Translations under genes and position numbers: made by a program
DNA from: Utricularia gibba
Lineage: Eukaryota > Streptophyta > Magnoliopsida > Lamiales > Lentibulariaceae
Length of the DNA stretch: 64,000 nt
Assembly: GCA_002189035.1 (NCBI GenBank)
Contig: NEEC01000010.1
Coordinates: 3,410,001 to 3,474,000 of the forward strand
Reading direction: 5' to 3'
Notes under the pieces: model-generated
Databases searched by the model: none
Seen by the model: the letters and a program-made list of their open reading frames with translations, nothing else
What the model was told of the DNA's origin: nothing
Part shown: positions 22,062 through 33,312 of the stretch, piece after piece
Layout of the letters: each line of letters begins with the position of its first letter
Position numbering within the stretch: position 1 is the first letter of the stretch

Positions 22062-22701
22062 ATGCAACTAGGAGCAGAAACAAAAAATGGTGATGCTGAG
22101 GAATCCAAAGAGCGCGATAGCAAAATTCAGAAGCTTCAAGGTCGTTCTTTTCGGGTTAAAAGGCTCTCTGATAAAGCCATTTTGCCGTCAAGGGTTCTCA
22201 TCTCGCGGCAGGATATGATCTTTACAGGTATACCCGGGATGAAAAGCCTAGTGCGTGATTGTTATCCTACGTTGTAACATGCAGTGCAGCTGACACCGTG
22301 GTGCCCGCCCGAGGCACGGCCTTAGTTCCCACTGATCTGAGCATTGCCGTCCCGGAGGACACGTATGCCAGAGTGGGTAATGCCACATAAACCTTTGATC
22401 TTGTGTAATCTGATCTAATAGGCGGTGTCCTAACTCTGGAAATGGTGTTTCCCGAAGCACCCCGGTCGGGTTTGGCTTGGAAGCATTCGATTGATGTGGG
22501 TGCGGGTGTGATCGATGCGGACTACAGAGGAGCCGTTGGGGTGATCCTGTTCAACCATTCGGATACGGATTTCAATGTGAAAACAGGTGACAGGGTTGCC
22601 CAGTTGATACTTGAGAAGATAATAACTCCCGAGGTAATGGAAGTGGACGATCTTGATGCAACTGTGAGGGCGATGGAGGATTTGGATCCACAGGCATATG
22701 A
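22062..22701 (+). CDS. DUT: dUTP pyrophosphatase (dUTPase)
   Basis: Hydrolyses dUTP to dUMP, keeping uracil out of DNA and feeding dTMP synthesis; trimeric. Exons: 22062 to about 22235, 22285-22376 and 22458-22701. Motif I region [20 protein letters not shown], motif [10 protein letters not shown], motif [22 protein letters not shown], motif [14 protein letters not shown] and the VDDLDATVR lead-in are all present. As printed, two frames break: SRVLISRQD where the family has SRGSPLSAGYDL, and [11 protein letters not shown] where motif V should be. One extra G at 22192-22194 gives [12 protein letters not shown], and one at 22668-22670 gives [11 protein letters not shown] then stop at 22699-22701, the correct catalytic C-terminal arm. 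I therefore end the gene there, not at 22852 where the shifted frame stops. About 215 codons. Confidence 0.88.
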
Positions 22702-25632
22702 GCGTGTGTTTTGGAAGGAATCATCCATTGAATGGGCCGGCAGTTGCATCGCGGGCCAATTCATAGTGGACTTTGTGAACCGGTTTGGGCCAGTGCTCGG
22801 CCCGACGAAAACAAAGGAAAGCCTGTCAAGTGTGGGCCCCCACGCACAATAAGTTACAAGCTTTCTCCAGCTGAAAAAAAAAAGTAATTAATCGTAAAAT
22901 GGGAGAGCAACGCCATTGGCATTGGCGTGCGTGGGTGAAACCTTGGCCGCCAGGTAGTTGGGTTGTTGGGACGTACGGATGTGGTGGTGAAGCGCAGACG
23001 TGGAGGAGGAGGTGATGGATGACATGATACTAATTAAGTGCATTATGGGGTCTGGCCTGGCCTGGCCTGGGGATGACCAAATACAGTGTACTAATTGCAT
23101 TATTGAATAATATATAAATGCATTATATGAGGCAATAATGAGTAAATTTAGTGCAAGTCAAGGAGGGTGTTAAGTCGCACTGTTCAACTAGTTGCCCCTC
23201 CCCTGTTTTTAAATCAATAATCATTCGTTATCTCTCCGCCCGCCCGCCCGCCCGTCCGTGTGAGCCCTTCCTGACATGCGACGCGACATCGGGCTCAAGT
23301 TTGAAGTCAGGGAGGCGCATCCCATCCCATCCCATTATTGACCTTATTTAATTCACTACCAATCCCATGAATACTGCTAACTACTTCCATTATCCAATTG
23401 TTTATTCCACTTCTGCCGCATGCACAATCCCCTCCCTTAAATACCCAAGCAGAGGCCACTAACTCCAACCTCACCAACCCTGAATGCTACTTGTGTTCTT
23501 CTTCTACTTGGTTCAAAAATCTTCTTCTTTGAAAAATAATGTCCCACAATCAAATCAATTACAAGTCCCGTTATTCAATGAATGTGTTCATCATCTTTTT
23601 ATTTCTACGTGAATTCTCCTCCTCAACATAACAACCATTTTTGCATGCGTGCGAAGAAATTAGAAAGGTGAAGCTGATTTACGCTAGTCCCTTATTTGGT
23701 CATAAAATTCCAACACTCGCTCTGGGACGCCATGGCACAATGAGGCTATGAATGACACAGCCCAGAAAGAAGGGCAGGCAGGCAGGCAGGTTGTGGGTGG
23801 ATCCATCCAGGTAACGCGAGTGTGCGTGTGTGTCTGGAGCCAGGTGTGCAGTAATTTATTTAATAACGAAAACGAAGAATTCATCCTCATTAACTGTCTT
23901 CTTAACTAACTAACTAAGCCTGCAATTGCATGCAGCTGCCAGCCGCACAAGAGGGTTTGAAGATAGATGCAAGCTCCAGCAGATTAAATGAGCCAAATAC
24001 CTTACCTTTTTTAATTCATTTTTTATTTACCTTACTTTTGTCATCACTTTATGAATTATCACAAAAATTAGTTATTCTTTGCGTTTTACCTTAACTTTAT
24101 GATTTTCGTATTTATTATATTTTTAATAAATACGTTGACTTCACGCTTATTTCCATTTCATATTTTTTTACTCGATCTTGAACAAATGGTTCTCATTTAT
24201 TTTTACGATATTCACAATCAAATGATAAATTACATATTTTATTTATTTTTATTTTTATTTATATAACAAGCAGTTTTGATTTTATATTGAACATAAAATA
24301 AAACCAAAATTCAATTATGCATGATTTTTTATTCAATTTTTACTTAATTACATTTTATTAAATTGATTTTTTACTTTTTTTGAAATTTAAAATATATTTT
24401 AATTTTAATGTAAATAAAAGATAACTTTGAAATAAAATATTCATTTATTTTATATAATAATTTTATTGATATACAACATATATTAACAATAAAATTTGTT
24501 ATATAGTCTATTTTTTATATTCCATCTTATAGTATGTTTCATATTTTTCATGAAATCTATTTTATTTTTTTATGATTAATATAGTATGAAAAAAATTGAC
24601 AAAATAATGTATCAGATTTTATTATTTTGATAATTATATTTTTCAATCTTTTTAAAAAGAAAAATAAATACACTATTTGATAAAATCATAAAGTTATTTT
24701 ATTTATTTTTGATAAAAGGTAAAGTGCAAATAAATCTGATTAGTAAATTAAAATGCAAAGAAACTCTGTCAGTAGGGTAAAATACAAATGGCACACGTCT
24801 TACGGCTGTAAAATGTGGACGAAGCCTTCACTTGACTTAGAGAGGGGAGTCCCGTGGCTTAGGCCTAGGCCCAGGAGGAACCCCACCCCCACCCCAATAT
24901 TGTCAAGGAAGCAGTAATTTGGTTTGCCCCAAGGGAAAGAAAGGAAAGGGCGGGCTACACACTCCTACTCCTACTCCTGGCCAGTCGCAAAGACTGGACT
25001 GTAACACGCTACAGAGCCAGCAGCCAGCCAGAGGTAGGGACCCCGCCCCGTCCCCCGGCCTGCCTATATATACATATATATATTATTTCAAGTACACGTT
25101 GACCGTACCAAGATGGGACCCGAAGCCAAGCGCCAGGATACATCCATTGTGTGTTCTTTTGGTCACCTAATACGTTGCCTTGATATTTCTCGTATCCATC
25201 CGTTTTTGAAACTTGTGGTCAAGCTTATGAAAAATATAATAAATATATCGTATGGCATGGCACGCCTATATTGAATTGAATTTTATTCACCAAGAATAAT
25301 AATAATAATAATAGTAGTTGTAGTAATAATATTGTGTTGTTGTTGTTCATGATGGATTAAGTAAGTGGGATCGTTGGATGGTGTGATGCAGAAGCAGTTC
25401 CATCGGCATTCAGGTGGAGGGAGATTTGCAAAGCCTGTGCCTTGGAGGAGATTTGATTTCCCATTTAAATACAACCCCCAGGCACAGAGCCACGAATTTA
25501 GAATATTCTCATTACAAGAGACCATAGATTCCCCCCTGCCACTGCCCACTATAAATATACACTAAATCCCCCCCTCATGCGCATTGCATTACCTCAGGCT
25601 CCTCCTCCTCCTCCTCCTCCTGTCACACACAC
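22702..25632. other. Long intergenic stretch with simple repeats and an AT-rich block
   Basis: No gene seen in about 2.9 kb. It holds GCCTG repeats (about 23050-23075), (CCCG)n at 23237-23256, CAGG tetranucleotides at 23774-23790, and the very AT-rich block 24000-24790 described separately. From 25560 there is a CTCCTC run and then the leader of the first HKT gene. Confidence 0.6.
24000..24790. repeat. AT-rich block with imperfect inverted ends (MITE-like)
   Basis: Composition shifts sharply to mostly A/T between ordinary flanks. The left part contains TTTGCGTTTTACCTT...AACTTTATGATTTT. The reverse complement of the right part contains TTTGCACTTTACCTT...AACTTTATGATTTT. The match is partial, so this may be an old non-autonomous DNA transposon. 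No coding capacity. Confidence 0.4.
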
Positions 25633-27495
25633 ATGGCGGGAGAACCGGAGACCACTAAAGTCTGCTGGAAATCATCATTTCTTTTCCTGCATACCTTGTA
25701 TCGTATCATCCGTAACAGAATCAACTCCTTTTTCGCCTACATCCTCTACTTCCTCTTCCTCTCCCTCATCGGATTCGGGTTAATCAAGTCTATCAAGCCA
25801 CGAACTCCGCACCCCATCGGAGATCTCCGACTCTTCTTCACCGTCGTCTCCCAAGTCACGCAATCGGGCATGTCGGTCGTAAACATGGAGGACTTCTCCA
25901 ACCGCCAGCTTGTCGTTATGACGGCGCTCATGCTCTTGGGCAGCGAGGTATTCATCTCCATGGTTGTGCTGTACCTATCCAAGTCCCAAAGTATTAAGGC
26001 GAGGCGCAGCGAGGCCAAGGTCTCGGCTGCAGACTTGCGGAACCAGATGGAGATTAGGGTGGTGAATGATTTGGAGCAACGCGGTTCCGACTCTGTGGAT
26101 AAGAAAAACCCTATTCTCAGACAAGATTCTATCAAGTTTCTTGCTTACGTGGTTCTTGGCTATCTTCTCTTGATCCAAGTACTCGGAGTTGCAGGTCTGT
26201 GTCTCCTACTTCAGGATGCGCCAACCAACCAAAAATATATATTTTATCAATGATCCTAATGCATTCTAACTTGATTTGTTATTCCGATAGGCGTGAGCAT
26301 TTATCTGGCTGCAATTCCATCGGCAATGAACGTACTGAGAACCAAAGGAATCAAGTCCTTCACCTTCGCGCTTTTCACCGTAGTTTCGACTTTCACCAAC
26401 TGCGGACTCATCCCCACAAACGAAAACATGATAGTCTTCAGTCAGAATGCGGGACTGCTGTGGATCCTAATGCCCCAAATTCTACTCGGGAACACCTTAT
26501 TTCCACCTTGTCTGCGTCTTGTAGTATGGGTTCTGGGTAAAAGAGTGAAGAAGCCCGAAGCCGAGTACTTGCTAAGCGACGAACCAAAGCCCGTGTACTC
26601 GAGTTTGCTTCCAAGGCTCCGTACCCAGCTCTTGACTGCAACTGTTTTCACCCTTCTCCTCACGGGAGTCATCGTATTCTGCGCCTTGGACTGGAACTCT
26701 TCGGCTGTCTCGGGACTGAACCCCTATCAGAAGCTGGTGGCGATCGTATTTCAAACCACTAACACCAGACACGCCGGCGAAAATGTCTTCAACCTCGCCA
26801 ACGTATCTCCGGCTCTCCTCGTTTTCTTCGTCCTAATCATGTTGGTTTTCTGGTCCCTCCATTCTCCGCATTTTCGTTTTAAGAAAAAAATCGGCGTTAT
26901 CATGGCACATCAATTCCCAATTCAAGGCTTTTTTCTCTTCTTCAATCTCCATCTTCAAGGCTTCAACCCTCCTATCTCCTGGTTTGCAGGTATTTACCAT
27001 CCTATACGACGTATATTCCGATCGATCTACGGAGTGAAGAAGATGAAAAAAGGGTACGTAAGGTGAATGGGAGGAAGAAGAGATTAGTGGAAAACTTGAA
27101 GTTTTCACAGCCATGTTATCTGGCCATCTTCATCATCGTGCTTTGCATCACCGAGAGGAGAAGCATGAGGACGACCCCCTGAATTTCAGTCTCCTGAATA
27201 TCGTAGTTGAAGTGATAAGGTACCCAGCTTCCTTCCTTCCTTCCTTCCTCCCAGTAGCAAGTCTGAACTCAAAAGGTTGATGCGTCTTCCTTGCAGTTCA
27301 TACGGGAACGTCGGCTATTCAACCGGGTACAGCTGCGACCTCAGGCCCACACCCGACCCGACATGCGACAGCCCCTGGTACGGACTATCGGGAAGATTCA
27401 GCGCAAGGGGTAAAATCGTCATTATACTAGTGATGTACTTCGGGCGGCTGAAGCAGTTCAGCATGAGAGGAGGGCAAGCGTGGGACCTCATGTAA
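25633..27495 (+). CDS. HKT: HKT-type Na+/K+ transporter, copy A (Gly in first filter position)
   Basis: High-affinity K+ transporter family membrane protein, expected at the plasma membrane, moving Na+ and/or K+. Exons: 25633-26194, 26291-26840, 26990-27219 and 27297-27495. Four pore-loop units are visible: VSQVTQSGMSVVNMEDF (A), STFTNCGLIPTNENM (B), TTNTRHAGENVFNL (C) and SSYGNVGYSTGYSC (D). The first filter residue, the second letter of the SG in SGMS (about residue 79), is Gly where most class I HKTs have Ser. The C-terminal end is GRLKQFSMRGGQAWDLM. An extra intron (26195-26290) interrupts the usual long first exon; copy B lacks it. One base is missing at about 27169-27170: the frame needs SMR-D/N-DPLNFSLLN but as printed stops at TTP. 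Lies 1.1 kb upstream of copy B in the same orientation, a tandem duplicate that has diverged. Confidence 0.9.
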
Positions 27496-28637
27496 TAACC
27501 ATTCTTTCCATTGGATTACCAAAGACACCGCCGGCGCTTGAGTCGACTACTACTACCCATTAGAAAATAGAAACCTTCAAGTCCAAGGTTCTTCTGTTTA
27601 GGACACTGATGTATGTGAATTGCTAAATAAATAAAAAAAATCATTCCGAATGTTATCAAGTATTTAGGCCAAGTAGATGGAATTCCAATCCTGGCTTTCC
27701 CATATTACCCCCATTTTTTTATGAGTGGGTGTGTTATAATAATTAATCAACAGAAATGGGCATGACCCAGTTGCAACTTGCATCCCGTGATGATGGGGAT
27801 CCAAATGGGCCAAAAAAGCCCACTTGTCCGAGTAACTCAAAAGGTAGCGCACGGACAATCGTTCTCCTCAACTAGACAGACCCATGATGCCTACTTTGTA
27901 GCTCCAACTTGGGCTGGGGAATCAATCATCATTCATCAGCACGCACCCTCCCTTGTGGGGGTGAATTTTGATTTTGACAAAACGGAGCATGTGGGTTTAT
28001 TTTCTTGTCCCATTCTTTCCACATGTTTAATGAACTATTCATCAATTCAATTTCCACCATGTGCACTAGTGTAACGGCGCCGGGAATATCGTAGTTGCCA
28101 ACTTGACAAGGATAATGCCCGTTTTGACCCCCCAAACCCGAAAACTCAACTCGACCCGGTCCTTGCACATGGGTCGGGTCAGTGGAGAAAGATTAATCAA
28201 ACAACACTTCCGTCCTAATCCTTTTTCTCTTCTGGCGAGCTTATCCCATGTTGCTCACTCACTCACTCACTCTTGCTTTCCTCGAATCGAGGTGTCGACG
28301 GCCATGATCATGTCCTCAATACATCCCATCCATGCTCCTCCCAAGTCGCAAAATAGCAAGGAAGGTGTGGGTTTCTTGTGAGTGTCTGTTAACCAATGAC
28401 GAAGGGATAGATTTTGCTGATTGGTGACGATGAGAGGAGGAGTCTTGCCGTCCGTGGAATCTGATAAACAATTCTCACCAAGGGGACCACGTGAAAAACA
28501 CAGCAGCCTCTTGTCTTAATCTGAACCCCGCCCTTTAAAAACACCTGCGCTGATGCTCTGCCTCTTCTGCCCTCTGCCCCTGTTTTTCATTCCAGTGATT
28601 TCGCAACCTCTTGTACTCATCAGGGCAACTGGGGGGG
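27496..28637. other. Spacer between the two HKT genes
   Basis: 3' UTR of copy A and promoter of copy B. Short repeats only: TCACTCACTCACTCACTC at about 28256-28272. A TTTAAAAACACC segment near 28533 may act as a TATA-like element for copy B. No further gene. Confidence 0.5.
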
Positions 28638-30294
28638 ATGGACTGCAATCTGCTGCATCATCAGAAGCCCGGTGAGGAGCGCCGCTCTTGCTACCCTCGT
28701 CGAATCAGGGCTTTTTACGTGCACGTGACGTATCTTGTTGTCCTCTCCTCGTTGGGTTTTCTAACTCTTCAATTGCTAACCCCCAAAACGGACTACGTTC
28801 CCCGGAAGATCGACCTCCTCTTCACAGCGGTCTCCGCGGCCACCGTGTCGAGCATGTCCACCGTTGAAATGGAGGCCTTTTCAGACCCACAGCTCATGGT
28901 GTTAGCCGTTCTGATGTTCTTGGGAGGTGAAATATTCATTTCCATGATCGGGCTTGTCGTGAGAAATCTCAAGAATGAAGTTGAAGAAGACGTGGAGGGA
29001 GATTATCTTCTCGAACACGACTCCGATTCTGATGACCCTGAATATGGACTCTTCGGATACGAAAATCCCTATCTCGAGAACGATGCTTTAGACCACTTGA
29101 TTTCTTCGATCTGGAGATACATTGTGGTTGTTCATTTTCTTGGGGTAGGTTTCCTTTTCTTCTACTTGACTCTCAATCGCTCCGCGGCGGAAGTACTCAG
29201 ATCCAAAGGTCTCAAGGCCTCAACTTTCACTGTTTTCACAGTCATTTCGACGTTTAGCAATTGTGGGTTCGTGCCCACGAACGAGAATTTGATTGTTTTT
29301 CGGGAAAACTCAGGGCTTTTATTGATTCTGATCCCACAAGTTCTTCTGGGAAACACTCTGTTCCCTTTTTGTTTGAGGATTTTTCTGCGGTTTCACAGCA
29401 GCAGGAATAAGAGGGAAGAATCTGAGTACTTGCTGAGCGACGGAAACAAAATCGACTTCTTCCATCTACTTCCATCTCTGCATTCTCTGTTTCTAGCAGC
29501 TACAGCCTTCTGTTTTACTCTCATCGGATTCCTCATGTTCGCTGCCTTCGAATGGGACTCCGTGGCGTTTGACGGCCTGAATCCTTTCCGGAGAGCCGTC
29601 TGCATTCTCTTTGAAGTCGTCAACGCACGACACAGCGGAGAAACTGTCGTCGATTTATCGAAAGTGACACCGGCGGTGCTGGTATTCTTCATAGCGATGA
29701 TGTTAGTCCCACTTCCTCCTTGATTACATAACTCAAATTGATAAATCTGATCTATTCAGCAAAGCAGTCACCTTCATTGAATCGCCATTGCAGGTATCTT
29801 CCTCCATATACCTCGTTTCTACCCATCAAAAACAGGGCAGGAGAGGATGAAAAGGAGAAGAAGCAAAGAAGTGGGATTACAGAACACCTCGTGTTTTCCC
29901 AGCTCTCATACCTCGCCATATTCGTGATCGCCATATGCATCTCGGAGAAGACGAGCATGGAGAACGACCCACTCAATTTCAACGTCCTCAACATCACATT
30001 GGAAGTGATAAGGTAGCCAACCAGCAGCACTTGTGTCCGTACAACTCATTACAGATTGACCACAACGCGCTCAAAATCGCTTCTTTACATGACAGTGCGT
30101 ACGGGAACGTGGGATTCACGGCGGGCTACAGCTGTGAGCGAAGACTGATACAGGATGGCGAGTGCGTGAGCCGGTGGTACGGGTTCGTGGGGGCGTGGAG
30201 CGACCAGGGCAAAATCGTCCTTTTGGTTATCATGTTCTTTGGAAGGCTGAAACAGTTCAACACCGACGGGGGACGAGCGTGGAAGCTCTTATGA
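28638..30294 (+). CDS. HKT1: HKT-type Na+ transporter, copy B (Ser in first filter position, class I)
   Basis: Class I HKT, the Na+-selective type that retrieves Na+ from xylem in characterised plants. Exons: 28638-29701, 29794-30012 and 30096-30294, the standard three-exon layout. Pore loops: VSAATVSSMSTVEMEAF (A, Ser at about residue 72), STFSNCGFVPTNENL (B), VVNARHSGETVVDL (C) and SAYGNVGFTAGYSC (D), giving the S-G-G-G filter. Acidic hydrophilic loop HDSDSDDPEYG after the second membrane segment. C-terminus GRLKQFNTDGGRAWKLL. ATG 28638 is the first in-frame Met of the frame. No frame problem anywhere, unlike copy A. Confidence 0.93.
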
Positions 30295-31059
30295 CGTGGC
30301 GGCGATGAAGCAGTTCTTGCAAATCTATTTAATGTGTTTGCTAAGAAACGACGTCGCATTGAATCATTTTTTTGTGTTCGTTTTATTTAAAACGAATAAA
30401 ACAAAACTAGCTTCTCAAATGAACGAGTGTCCGTCCCCGTGTCCGGTTCAATGGACGGACGGACGGACCACTGCGATGATGATTTAGGACACTCTCCCAA
30501 TGCATCCCACCTGTGATGGGCAACCCTGATCATTACACGTGTAATCTGGTTCGATGCAATGCATCATCTAATCATATGATGCCCACTTTACGTGAGGCCA
30601 GGGCGGTCAACTGCTGCAATGATGCCACGTCATCATCCACGGTGTCCCACCAAGTCCCCATTCCCGCCCTTAAAAATTGTAAAATGTTTGCAATAAAATA
30701 TAATGGTGCGTGCGTTTGTGGGCTTCTTCAGGTAAACTGGGCCTAACTTCCAGTAGTGGGCTTCACTGCGCAGCTTATTGGGTCAAATGATAGGGCTTGT
30801 CTAGATTAGACAATTCGAACACACAAGTACGAAGTAACCAGGTTGGGTGCATGCACACGTGCAGTGGCCAAACATGTATTTGTGCACTGCAAAAAAACAA
30901 ACTTGATGACATTCAAAATTTGTTAGAGGGAGTCCCACAAATGCAGTGCACGATCGACGAGTCACACAAAGCTTATGCGACACAAATTTAAGACGCACTA
31001 CTCACCATTTGTGTTGAATAAATATGATGTCAAAACTCCATTGCAAACCCAAGTGCGAA
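30295..31059. other. Intergenic between HKT copy B and the BAHD gene
   Basis: No gene recognised. The open frames here are short and without family resemblance. A GGACGGACGGACGG repeat lies at about 30453-30468. Confidence 0.55.
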
Positions 31060-32445
31060 ATGAAGGTGACATTGAAGAAGTCTTGCGTTGTCCGGGCAGC
31101 GGAGCCGACATGGAAGGGAGTCATGCCGTTGACGGAATTAGATCAGATCGGCGTGGTATCCCATGTTCCGACCATCTACTTCTATCGACCGGAACAAACA
31201 TGGCTCACCCGGGGCGCTGACATTTTCACTGCCCTCACTGCTTCTCTGAGCAAAGCGTTGGCCTACTTCTACCCTTTAGCGGGCCGCCTTCGTTGCCTTC
31301 CAGGGGCCCGCCTTGAGCTCGATTGCAACAACGCTGGTGTTTCGCTTACGATGTTCGATTGTGATGGGGATATGAATGTGCTGGGAGACTTCACTCCGTC
31401 GCCGGAGTTTCATAATCTCATCCCACATGTTGATTATTCAATTTCCGTGACAGAGCATCCCCTGTTTCTTGCACAGGTCACTGCATTCAGATGTGGTGGT
31501 GTTTCATTAGGTGTCTCCATTTCTCATGCAGTTACGGATGGGCAAAGCGCTCTTCACTTCATTTCAGAATGGGCGAGGCTAGCTAGAGGAGAGGCGATTG
31601 GAGATCACCCGTTCCTCGACAGGGGAGTTCTCAGGGCAGGGGAGGCTCCACCGCCAACATTCCAATCACAAGAAGCATTTTTCAAACGCTCCCCACCGCT
31701 GATCGTGGGAGAAACCAGCTGGGAAAAAGAGGCCAACAAGAAAACCTCAACAGCGTTGCTGAAACTATCGAAATCGCAAGTCGAAACACTAAAAAATGCA
31801 GCGAACAAGCACTCCCCCGAAAACCTCTGTTACAGTCGCTATGAAGCGATCGCGGCGCACGTATGGAGAACCACCTCCCGTGCCCGCCGCCACGTGGACA
31901 ACCAGCCGACTGGGCTATCAATTTGTGTTGATATACGAAACCGCGTGAGCCCCAATATACCAAGAAAATTCTTCGGAAACGCGATCGTGGACGTGGTTGC
32001 CCACAGCTTCTCAGGCGAACTAAAAACGAAACCTCTGAGCTATGCCGCCGGCAAAATAAGGGAAGCAATCAACTCGGTGACGGACCAATACGTGAAATCG
32101 TGGATCGATTACCTGAAAAACATGGAAGATTTGTGGATGATGCAAGATATCCATGCTCTGAAATCAGGGGAGGGGATGTTCTACGGGAATCCAAATATAA
32201 GTGTGATAAGCTGGCTGAGTTTACCTCTGTATAATTTGAATTTTGGGTTTGGGACAGAGGTTTTTATGGGGCCGGGGACCCACGACTCCGATGGAGACTC
32301 ACTGCTGCTTCCGGGGGCGGGAGGCGATGAGGAGGGAGCGGTGGGGGTTGCCATCTGCCTGCAAGACGAGTGCATGAGCGAGTTCAAGGAGTTGTTCTAC
32401 AAGGAGATAGAGAGGTATGCACGCAAGGAAGATATGCAGGCGTAA
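31060..32445 (+). CDS. BAHD acyltransferase (hydroxycinnamoyltransferase-like)
   Basis: Cytosolic BAHD acyltransferase using an acyl-CoA donor; overall closest in feel to HCT or spermidine hydroxycinnamoyl transferases. Single exon of 461 codons. I start at ATG 31060 (MKVTLKKSCVVRAAEPTWKG), which matches the family N-terminus; an in-frame ATG at 31024 would add 12 residues. Visible: YFYPLAGRLR, SISHAVTDGQSALHFISEWA containing the catalytic HxxxD (His-Ala-Val-Thr-Asp), KFFGNAIVDVVA, and the C-terminal structural motif. That last motif, normally DFGWG, reads NFGFG (in LYNLNFGFGTEVFMGPG), a double change. HxxxD is intact so activity is plausible; DFGWG is structural in known members. Acceptor and donor cannot be told from sequence. 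Confidence 0.88.
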   Translation: MKVTLKKSCVVRAAEPTWKGVMPLTELDQIGVVSHVPTIYFYRPEQTWLTRGADIFTALTASLSKALAYFYPLAGRLRCLPGARLELDCNNAGVSLTMFDCDGDMNVLGDFTPSPEFHNLIPHVDYSISVTEHPLFLAQVTAFRCGGVSLGVSISHAVTDGQSALHFISEWARLARGEAIGDHPFLDRGVLRAGEAPPPTFQSQEAFFKRSPPLIVGETSWEKEANKKTSTALLKLSKSQVETLKNAANKHSPENLCYSRYEAIAAHVWRTTSRARRHVDNQPTGLSICVDIRNRVSPNIPRKFFGNAIVDVVAHSFSGELKTKPLSYAAGKIREAINSVTDQYVKSWIDYLKNMEDLWMMQDIHALKSGEGMFYGNPNISVISWLSLPLYNLNFGFGTEVFMGPGTHDSDGDSLLLPGAGGDEEGAVGVAICLQDECMSEFKELFYKEIERYARKEDMQA

Positions 32446-33312
32446 TATTTAAATATACAAGAAATGAAGGCTGTGCGTGTGCCGGCGTGGGAGAGGAAGA
32501 AGAAGAATGACGTCAGGTGCTCAACACACAGCCAACCGACGCGAGAGGGAGGGAGGATTCGAAATTCAAACGCCCTACGTCGTGGACTGACTTAATTCAT
32601 TAGCACGGTGGTGGGCCCACCTAAGACATGATTGCAATATGAATTACTTTTTCTTTTTATTTATTTATTCCTATAAAGACAAAGTCCTAAAATGGACTGA
32701 CTCCACATATGTATGTGGTAAGCGCGCGTGGCCCGGACACGACAGCGACTGGAGTCGAGGTTGACGACTCTGTGACCCAACCCCAACATTAAACTGGAAC
32801 TAATACGCCGTTTTGGAATCCGCCACCTGCGCGCTTATCGTCCCTCTGTCTCACGCAACGATAAGTGACCGTGCTTATACTCGATAACTTATCGCCTTAC
32901 CGGATGAGAAGCGGACTCCTGCCAAACGCATCGAAGATAGCGAGACCACCACCACCACCACCAGACTGCTTCTTGATCTTTCTTGCATTTTTTTCCTCTC
33001 TCTCTCTATATATACACGCATACATACAATGGGTTGTATGTAGGGTATATATAGATGAGGTCGAGAGTGCCTTCTTTCTGGCCTCTGGAAATTATGCAAA
33101 ACAAGAAATATTAAACGCTCTCTGTCTTCTCGCTCTGTGTCTGTGTGCGCGTGTCTCTCTCTTCTGTCCCTATCTACGTTTCTTTCGGAGCAGCCCGTTT
33201 TCCAGGTTTCGGAGAGAATCCTTAGAGGAGACAAGGGAGTAGGAGGAGTCTGAGGAAGCAGGGGCTCTGATTCCTTCAGGGGACTCCGATCTGTTGAATC
33301 TCAACTCGGAAC
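32446..33312. other. Intergenic and TOPLESS-related 5' UTR
   Basis: Promoter and long pyrimidine-rich leader of the following gene. Contains (ACC)n at 32946-32960 and CTCTCTCTCTATATATACAC at 32998-33017, the latter a plausible TATA element with CT tract. No gene. Confidence 0.5.

Noticed and set aside
22442-22852. dUTPase C-terminal extension ([17 protein letters not shown] onward) as a novel domain replacing motif V
   Set aside because: Adding one G at 22668-22670 yields the canonical GGFGSTG motif and an immediate stop, so the extension is a frameshift product.
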